Source: an uncultured Oscillospiraceae bacterium (lineage in GTDB: Bacteria; Bacillota; Clostridia; Oscillospirales; Ruminococcaceae). Taken from it: a stretch of DNA of 8,086 nt. Shown here piece by piece: positions 1 to 3,793 of the stretch. The position numbers and the translations under genes were made by a program. The stretch covers positions 1-8,086 of the forward strand of contig CAKSHT010000101.1 of the NCBI GenBank assembly GCA_934457235.1, given 5' to 3'. Each line of letters starts with the position of its first letter. The first letter of the stretch is position 1. The notes under the pieces were generated by a model, which made no database searches, had not been told where the DNA came from, and was given only the letters and a program-made list of their open reading frames with translations.

Positions 1-2
1 AT

Positions 3-302
3 CGTAATCACTGCCCGAATTGTCTGAGCAGTCTGCATGTGGACATAGAGCCGGGCGACCGGCAGTCCGACTGCGGAGGAATAATGGATCCTATAGCCGT
101 GTGGGTACGCAAGGGCGGGGAGTACGCGATAATCCATCGCTGCCGCCGTTGCGGAGCCCTGTCCAGCAACCGGACAGCGGCGGACGACAATCCTATAAAG
201 CTGATGAGCATAGCGCTGAAACCGCTGTGCGAACCGCCATTTCCGATCGAGCGTATTGAGGAACTGACCGAACTTATGGGCGGAGATGGAAGTATAAGGT
301 AG
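3..302 (+). CDS. RNHCP domain zinc-ribbon protein, 5' end cut by the window
   Basis: Ninety-nine C-terminal codons lie in the window and read from base 3 to the TAG at 300-302; the gene starts upstream. The visible part opens with RNHCPNCLSSLHVD, which is the motif that names the RNHCP family, followed by PGDR, a DCGG segment and then CRRCGALSSNR. The two Cys-x2-Cys knuckles (CPNC and CRRC) look like a metal-binding zinc ribbon. The family is small (usually somewhat over 100 residues) and widespread in anaerobic bacteria, but its biochemical role is not established to my knowledge. A GTG at 39 would be an in-frame start but would discard the family's signature, so I reject it. No T-rich terminator follows directly; the hairpin at 323-351 lies 20 nt past the stop. 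Family assignment is by motif recognition and fairly sure; function is unknown. Confidence 0.85.
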   Translation, partial: RNHCPNCLSSLHVDIEPGDRQSDCGGIMDPIAVWVRKGGEYAIIHRCRRCGALSSNRTAADDNPIKLMSIALKPLCEPPFPIERIEELTELMGGDGSIR

Positions 303-322
303 ATTTACGGTTTAATATCGAA

Positions 323-351
323 GAGGGCAGCGGAGATATTCCACTGCCCTC
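323..351. repeat. Palindromic element, copy 1
   Basis: Outer arms GAGGGCAG and CTGCCCTC pair perfectly, then a C/A mismatch, then GGAG pairs with TTCC (one wobble) around an ATA loop. The core 326-348 matches the core of the element at 578-600 at most positions, with the same GGAGATAT centre. It sits 20 nt after the RNHCP stop codon but has no T-run, so it is a poor intrinsic terminator by itself. Confidence 0.6.
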
Positions 352-520
352 AGATGTTGAAAAAGTTATGTTCACGCCGTGTTTTGTAGGTGAGGGGCTG
401 GCTCCTCCCACACTTTGTTGCGGCGTGTCAGTGCACCGCCTGTGTGCGTGTGGGAAATCCTGCTTGATTGCCATTCCCATCACTCTCACTTTTTGTAAAT
501 TTACTACATTAACAAATAAT

Positions 521-539
521 GGGCGACCAATGGTCGCCC
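521..539. repeat. Perfect 9-bp inverted repeat
   Basis: GGGCGACCA and TGGTCGCCC flank a single central A, giving a perfect palindrome followed by CCTAC. I recall closely similar GGGCGACC-type palindromes scattered between genes of Ruminococcus-like genomes, so I call it an interspersed repeat. That recollection is unchecked. It has no T-run and is not placed at a promoter, so a terminator or operator role is less likely. Confidence 0.55.
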
Positions 540-577
540 CTACATAATTTTATGCGCGGAATTTTTCGACATACTCT

Positions 578-606
578 GGCAGTGGAGATATTTCACCGCC
601 CTTTTT
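578..606 (+). repeat. Palindromic element, copy 2, with a T-run
   Basis: The core 578-600 folds as GGC/GCC, an A/C mismatch, GTGG pairing with TCAC plus further AG/TT pairs, and an ATA loop. It is a diverged copy of 326-348: the mismatch at one stem position in copy 1 is paired here, and the reverse holds at another position. It is followed by CTTTTTG, so this copy could act as a weak intrinsic terminator on the + strand for transcription coming from upstream. Confidence 0.5.
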
Positions 607-669
607 GCATCCGTGAAAATAGCCAAAAAACAGTGGATAAAAAATAAATTGTTTGTTCAGCTGACCCGC

Positions 670-698
670 TTGACAAAGTCGGATAAATATGCTAAAAT
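670..698 (+). promoter_or_regulatory. Sigma-A promoter of the MFS gene
   Basis: TTGACA at 670-675 and TAAAAT at 693-698 are separated by 17 bp. A TG one base before the -10 (690-691) makes it an extended -10 promoter. The start point is predicted near 705, leaving a leader of about 33 nt before the ATG at 738. Confidence 0.85.
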
Positions 699-707
699 AC
701 GCTTGTT

Positions 708-721
708 TGTAAACGATTACT
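708..721 (+). promoter_or_regulatory. Candidate cre / LacI-family operator
   Basis: TGTAAACGATTACT matches the catabolite-responsive element consensus TGWNANCGNTNWCA at every position but the last (T for A). It lies just after the predicted start point, where CcpA or another LacI-family repressor would block transcription. This fits sugar-dependent control of a transporter. The site is a single sequence match and could equally belong to a local LacI-type regulator. Confidence 0.45.
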
Positions 722-737
722 GTATGGAGAATAAAGC

Positions 738-1931
738 ATGTCGATAAGAAATGATTTCAAGCATACCGTGCTTGCAAGCTACGTAGGCTACATAACACAG
801 GCGATAGTCAATAACTTTGCGCCGCTGCTGTTCCTGATATTTCAGAATACGTTTGATATTCCGATAGAGCAGATAACACTGCTTGTAACTATAAACTTCC
901 TGGTGCAGCTTGCAATTGATCTGCTGTCTGCGAAATTCGTTGACAGGATAGGCTACCGGACGAGCCTGGTCGCGGCTCATGTTTTCGCGTGCGTCGGTAT
1001 CGCGGGACTGAGTATATTTCCGTTTATCATGCCGCCGTTCGCTGGGCTTCTGACTGCTGTTGTGCTGTATGCCGTCGGCGGAGGACTCACGGAGGTCCTT
1101 ATCAGCCCGGTGGTAGACGCGTGCCCCAGCGAGAACAAAGCCGGTTCGATGGGTCTGCTGCATTCGTTCTACTGCTGGGGAAGCGTCGGAACAGTATTGC
1201 TATCCACGCTGTTTCTGTTCGCGTTCGGAAAGGGAAGCTGGAGGATACTGGCGCTGTTATGGGCGATAGTTCCGGCGCTGAACACCGTTTATTTTACGCA
1301 GGTCCCGCTCCCGAAGATATATGAGGAGGGCGAAACCGGCATGACTTTGCTGGAACTTTGCAAAAGCAGGATGTTCTGGGTCATGGCTGTACTGATAATG
1401 TGCGCGGGAGGAAGCGAGCTTGCTATGAGCCAGTGGGCTTCGGCGTTCGCGGAAAGCGCCCTGGGTGTTGAAAAGACTGTCGGCGACCTGATGGGACCGT
1501 GTTTCTTTGCCGTGCTTATGGGTACTTCCAGGGTATTTTACGCAAAGATCAGCGCGAAGATAAATTTGTTGAAGTACATGATATTCTGCGGATTCCTGTG
1601 TATTCTCTCGTACATGCTGGCGGCGTTCGCTCCGGTGCCGGTACTGTCGCTCATAGGCTGCGGAATATGCGGATTTTCCGTCGGAGCGATGTGGCCCGGA
1701 ACTTACAGCGCAGCCGCCGAGGCGCTCCCGCGCGGCGGAACGGCACTGTTTGCGCTTCTGGCACTTGCCGGGGACGCTGGCTGCTCCGGAGGTCCTACCC
1801 TTGTCGGAATGATAACCGGTGCCATGGGCGGTGGGCTGAAGCAGGGACTGCCGTTCGCCGCGGTATTCCCGGCGCTCCTCATAGCCGCGGCGTTTGCGGC
1901 GCTCCGCATGACTGGAAAGAAATCACGGTAA
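738..1931 (+). CDS. Major facilitator superfamily transporter
   Basis: The 397-residue product has the length and composition of a 12-helix MFS permease, with long hydrophobic stretches throughout and no signal peptide. Residues 69-76 (DRIGYRTS) form the conserved MFS motif A in the loop between helices 2 and 3. A charged region around residues 192-212 fits the central loop between the two six-helix halves. Glycine-rich helices such as GGGLTEV (114-120) and FSVGAMWPGTYSAAAE (313-328) recall the FucP-like sugar branch, but the substrate cannot be read from the sequence. The ATG at 738 is preceded by GGAG at 726-729 with 8-nt spacing. The gene appears monocistronic: it has its own promoter, and a new promoter begins 30 nt past its stop. 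Possible cre-type control suggests carbohydrate transport, which is inference. MFS membership is very sure. Confidence 0.88.
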   Translation: MSIRNDFKHTVLASYVGYITQAIVNNFAPLLFLIFQNTFDIPIEQITLLVTINFLVQLAIDLLSAKFVDRIGYRTSLVAAHVFACVGIAGLSIFPFIMPPFAGLLTAVVLYAVGGGLTEVLISPVVDACPSENKAGSMGLLHSFYCWGSVGTVLLSTLFLFAFGKGSWRILALLWAIVPALNTVYFTQVPLPKIYEEGETGMTLLELCKSRMFWVMAVLIMCAGGSELAMSQWASAFAESALGVEKTVGDLMGPCFFAVLMGTSRVFYAKISAKINLLKYMIFCGFLCILSYMLAAFAPVPVLSLIGCGICGFSVGAMWPGTYSAAAEALPRGGTALFALLALAGDAGCSGGPTLVGMITGAMGGGLKQGLPFAAVFPALLIAAAFAALRMTGKKSR

Positions 1932-1960
1932 GCCCTCCCCGCAATGCCAGTATCTTTGCA

Positions 1961-1989
1961 TTGAAATCCTCCGCCGGATAGGGTATAAT
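1961..1989 (+). promoter_or_regulatory. Sigma-A promoter of the small-ORF/RNA unit
   Basis: TTGAAA at 1961-1966 and a perfect TATAAT at 1984-1989 are spaced by 17 bp. Initiation is expected near 1996, which places the small CCCC-ACC-GGGG hairpin (1998-2008) at the very 5' end of the transcript. Confidence 0.85.
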
Positions 1990-2030
1990 TATATTATCCC
2001 CACCGGGGAAATACATATCAGGAGGTAAAA

Positions 2031-2105
2031 ATGTTTAATTTCTTTAGCTCATGCGGCGCTAACTTCGCTCAGCTCTGCGCATTCCTGAAGTCCCTCTGCG
2101 GCTAA
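2031..2105 (+). CDS. 24-residue cysteine-containing peptide
   Basis: The ATG at 2031 follows a full AGGAGGT ribosome binding site (2020-2026) at ideal spacing and lies about 35 nt past a strong promoter, so translation is likely. The peptide begins MFNFFSSCG and ends FLKSLCG. It has three cysteines (8, 16, 23), five phenylalanines, one lysine (20) and no acidic residue. Hydrophobic residues recur every seven positions (F5-F12-L19 and C8-L15-L22), as expected for a short amphipathic or membrane-associated helix. Codons end mostly in G or C like the neighbouring genes. It is too short for a signal peptide plus cargo. Options are a type I toxin-like or membrane peptide, a signalling peptide, or a leader peptide whose translation controls folding of the RNA after it. 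No family is recognised. Confidence 0.6.
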   Translation: MFNFFSSCGANFAQLCAFLKSLCG

Positions 2106-2280
2106 GTCTGGTCGCGGAAACGCCCGACGGAAGATACGGTTTAGGTGTGCTGAATGCAGTGAGCATAAAAGCGCCAGACGCCGTGCGGCACAGAGCATTA
2201 CAATGTTTCTGTGTAATTAGGAGAGAATCTCCAGATCAGCTTTGCTGTGAAATTGTTGGACTGGTATTTCCAGTCAGTGA

Positions 2281-2308
2281 GCCCGGTTCGCGCCGGGCTT
2301 ATTTTTTT
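2281..2308 (+). terminator. Intrinsic terminator of the small-ORF/RNA unit
   Basis: GCCCGG (2281-2286) pairs with CCGGGC (2293-2298) around a TTCGCG loop, followed by TTA and seven T residues (2302-2308). It ends 22 nt before the -35 of the rpiB promoter. Confidence 0.92.
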
Positions 2309-2329
2309 ATGAGAAAAAGAAAAAAGCTA

Positions 2330-2358
2330 TTGACCTTGAAGAAGATTTGTTGTATAAT
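2330..2358 (+). promoter_or_regulatory. Sigma-A promoter of rpiB-upp
   Basis: TTGACC at 2330-2335 and a perfect TATAAT at 2353-2358 are spaced by 17 bp. The start point is expected near 2365. This supports the ATG at 2391 over the TTG and GTG codons at 2371-2375, which would lie almost at the transcript end without a binding site. Confidence 0.85.
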
Positions 2359-2390
2359 ATTTATATATTCTTGTGAAAAGAGGTAGTATA

Positions 2391-2825
2391 ATGATAGCTA
2401 TAGGTTCCGACCATGCAGGCTACGGGCTTAAATGCGAGATAATAAAGCACCTTGAGGAAAAGGGAGTGGAATTTGTCGATTGCGGCTGCAACGGCGAGAG
2501 CGTGGATTATCCCGACATCGCCGAGGCTACCTGCGCAAAGGTGACTTCCGGAGAGGCTGAAAAGGCTGTTCTCATCTGCGGCACCGGCGTTGGCATTTCA
2601 ATTTCTGCAAACAAGATCAAGGGCATACGTGCTGCGCTCTGCGGCGACTGGTATTCTGCGAAGTATACCCGTCTGCACAACGACGCTAATGTACTGTGCA
2701 TGGGCGGCAGAGTTATCGGTGCCGGTCTTGCGGCAGAGATCACAGACATATTCCTTGAAACTGAATTCGAGGGCGGACGCCATGCGCGTCGCGTTGACAA
2801 AATCATGAAGCTGGAGGAAAAGTAA
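2391..2825 (+). CDS. rpiB: Ribose 5-phosphate isomerase B
   Basis: The 144-residue product has the usual RpiB length. It interconverts ribulose 5-phosphate and ribose 5-phosphate in the cytoplasm, in the non-oxidative pentose phosphate pathway. Visible signatures are the N-terminal IAIGSDHAG (residues 2-10), PD at 41-42, [13 protein letters not shown] (63-75) with Cys63 in the place of the catalytic-base cysteine of E. coli RpiB, and [17 protein letters not shown] (94-110) with His96 in the ring-opening position. The start at 2391 is chosen because [10 protein letters not shown] is the family N-terminus and AAGAGG (2378-2383) lies about 7 nt upstream. It is first in a two-gene operon and its stop is 1 nt from the upp start. 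Its product ribose 5-phosphate is the precursor of PRPP, the co-substrate of Upp, which explains the pairing. Some RpiB relatives use allose 6-phosphate or galactose 6-phosphate, but the gene context favours the ribose enzyme. Confidence 0.92.
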   Translation: MIAIGSDHAGYGLKCEIIKHLEEKGVEFVDCGCNGESVDYPDIAEATCAKVTSGEAEKAVLICGTGVGISISANKIKGIRAALCGDWYSAKYTRLHNDANVLCMGGRVIGAGLAAEITDIFLETEFEGGRHARRVDKIMKLEEK

Positions 2826-2826
2826 T

Positions 2827-3459
2827 ATGAGTAACATTATTCAGTGCGATCACCCGCTGGTTCAGCACAAGATCTCCCTGCTGAGGGACAAGAACACCGG
2901 TTCCAAGGAGTTCCGCGAGCTTGTCCAGGAGATTGCGATGTTCATGTGCTATGAGGCTACCCGCGATCTTCCGCTCAAGGAGGTTCAGATCGAAACTCCG
3001 CTGGGTCTTGCAAACTCTAACATCATCAGCGGCAGAAAAGTGGCATTCGTACCGATCATGCGCGCTGGTCTCGGAATGATGGATGGCGCTCTGGCGCTCG
3101 TTCCGGCTGCCAAGGTTGGTCACATCGGTCTGTACCGCGATGAGGCAAACGGCAACGCTCCGCAGGAGTATTACTGTAAGCTCCCGTTTGATATCGCAAA
3201 CCGCGAGGTCATCATTCTTGATCCTATGCTTGCTACTGGCGGTTCCGCTGTAAAGGCTGTTGATATCGTGAAGAAGGCTGGCGCAAAGCAGATAAAGTTC
3301 ATGTGCATCATCACATGCCCCGAGGGATTAAAGAACCTCCAGGAATCACATCCCGATGTTGACATCATCTGCGGCGCTGTTGACAAGGGTCTGAATGAGA
3401 ATTCCTACATCGTTCCGGGTATCGGCGACTGCGGCGACAGACTTTTCGGCACTAAGTAA
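2827..3459 (+). CDS. upp: Uracil phosphoribosyltransferase
   Basis: The 210-residue product matches the standard length of bacterial UPRT. It converts uracil and PRPP to UMP and pyrophosphate in pyrimidine salvage. The PRPP-binding loop is [14 protein letters not shown] (128-141). RAGLGM (79-84) and YRDE (103-106) are conserved UPRT segments. The C-terminal [14 protein letters not shown] (197-210) is the uracil-binding hallmark and separates this family from other phosphoribosyltransferases. The ribosome binding site GGAGG (2813-2817) lies inside the last codons of rpiB, and only one base separates the two genes, so translation is probably coupled. No PyrR-type attenuator is visible before the operon. 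A strong terminator structure follows the stop. Confidence 0.96.
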   Translation: MSNIIQCDHPLVQHKISLLRDKNTGSKEFRELVQEIAMFMCYEATRDLPLKEVQIETPLGLANSNIISGRKVAFVPIMRAGLGMMDGALALVPAAKVGHIGLYRDEANGNAPQEYYCKLPFDIANREVIILDPMLATGGSAVKAVDIVKKAGAKQIKFMCIITCPEGLKNLQESHPDVDIICGAVDKGLNENSYIVPGIGDCGDRLFGTK

Positions 3460-3480
3460 ATAACACAGAGATATAAAATA

Positions 3481-3560
3481 AAACGTTCTGAATGGGGAAT
3501 AATCATCGTGCCGGGGGAAAACTCCGGCGCGGTTATGTTTCTTCTTTCAGGACGTTTTTT
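3481..3560 (+). terminator. Long rod-like intrinsic terminator after upp
   Basis: AAACGTTCTGAA (3481-3492) pairs with TTCAGGACGTTT (3546-3557), ending in TTTTTT (3555-3560). Inside it, ATAATC (3499-3504) can pair with GGTTAT (3531-3536), and GCCGGGG (3510-3516) with CTCCGGC (3522-3528) around a GAAAA loop. The whole forms a hairpin of about 77 nt with internal loops, much longer than a usual terminator. Confidence 0.85.
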
Positions 3561-3570
3561 GTATTTTCTG

Positions 3571-3588
3571 GGTGTAAATGGTTACACC
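3571..3588. repeat. 7-bp inverted repeat between upp and nrdD
   Basis: GGTGTAA and TTACACC flank ATGG. The perfect arms could be a repressor operator or a small hairpin. It lies about 100 bp upstream of the nrdD promoter. The rest of the upp-nrdD gap (3561-3685) shows no gene. Confidence 0.4.
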
Positions 3589-3685
3589 GCATTATACCGC
3601 GGTTTGATGATGTCAAGGGTAAAAGTGTACGAAATCCGCCATAAGTTTTCTACATATTTATTATAGTCAAACTCCGGAATTCTGG

Positions 3686-3714
3686 TTGACATCTACAAGT
3701 AAAAGTGTTATTAT
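3686..3714 (+). promoter_or_regulatory. Sigma-A promoter of nrdD-nrdG-dut
   Basis: TTGACA at 3686-3691 and TATTAT at 3709-3714 are spaced by 17 bp. Initiation is expected near 3721, giving a leader of about 73 nt that contains the two NrdR-like sites. Confidence 0.85.
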
Positions 3715-3727
3715 AGATATACTGCTA

Positions 3728-3757
3728 CTAGATATAGAATATTTACGCAATATCTTG
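3728..3757 (+). promoter_or_regulatory. Two candidate NrdR boxes in the nrdD leader
   Basis: CTAGATATAG (3728-3737) and CAATATCTTG (3748-3757) each match nine of ten bases of the NrdR-box core CWATATATWG. Their centres are 20 bp apart, about two helical turns, so both would face the same side of the DNA. NrdR is the ATP/dATP-sensing repressor of ribonucleotide reductase genes and normally binds paired boxes near the promoter. The spacing is shorter than the three turns seen most often, and the outer bases of the full 16-bp consensus match poorly. Confidence 0.5.
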
Positions 3758-3793
3758 TTCCGCAAATACATAATCGAAAGGATCGTCTGGTAA

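Larger units (their letters stand above)
303..669. other. Gene-free gap with multiple palindromes
   Basis: No convincing gene is seen on either strand. The stretch holds four inverted repeats: 323-351, 373-427 (with a smaller hairpin nested at about 392-407), 521-539 and 578-600. The 373-427 structure has perfect 7-bp outer arms, CACGCCG and CGGCGTG, and an inner GAGG/CCTC stem. The other three are listed separately. Such clustering of palindromes suggests accumulated short interspersed repeats rather than a coding remnant. Only the last hairpin is followed by a T-run (602-606). Confidence 0.6.
1996..2308 (+). ncRNA. Structured RNA of about 313 nt with an embedded small ORF; family unknown
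   Basis: The unit runs from the predicted start point to an intrinsic terminator and is independent of both neighbours. After the small ORF, about 175 nt are rich in local stems: GTCTGG (2106-2111) with CCAGAC (2174-2179), enclosing a GCG-GAAA-CGC tetraloop hairpin (2114-2123); CACAGA with TCTGTG (2189-2213); GGAGA with TCTCC (2220-2232); CAGC with GCTG (2237-2247); and GACTGG with CCAGTC (2259-2275). I compared it by eye with signatures of tmRNA, RNase P RNA, SRP RNA, T-box leaders and common riboswitches and saw none. It is not an obvious leader of rpiB, which has its own promoter after the terminator. It could be a dual-function RNA (peptide plus regulatory RNA), a peptide mRNA with a stabilising 3' UTR, or a diverged 6S-like RNA. 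Boundaries are predicted, not measured. Confidence 0.5.

Noticed and set aside
274..489. A 71-codon minus-strand ORF across the palindrome-rich gap
   Set aside because: It overlaps the 3' end of the RNHCP gene, has no ribosome binding site or promoter, and its composition follows from the repeats. I treat it as a repeat-derived frame.
1942..1963. CAATGC/GCATTG inverted repeat after the MFS gene as a terminator
   Set aside because: Only 6 bp with a 10-nt loop and no T-run; it also overlaps the next promoter's -35.
2281..2298. T-arm of a tRNA or tmRNA (GGTTCG text)
   Set aside because: The loop is one base short of a T-loop, no acceptor or anticodon arm can be found, and the T-run marks it as a terminator.
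2147..2386. A 79-codon + strand ORF from the structured RNA into the rpiB leader
   Set aside because: It runs through the hairpins, the terminator with seven Ts and the rpiB promoter, and has no convincing ribosome binding site.
2371..2390. Upstream TTG/GTG starts for rpiB
   Set aside because: They lie within about 10 bases of the predicted transcript start and before the AAGAGG binding site; the protein normally begins at [10 protein letters not shown].
3591..3616. Minus-strand promoter (TTGACA and TATAAT) in the upp-nrdD gap
   Set aside because: Both hexamers are perfect but only 14 bp apart, too short for sigma-A, and no minus-strand gene or RNA follows.
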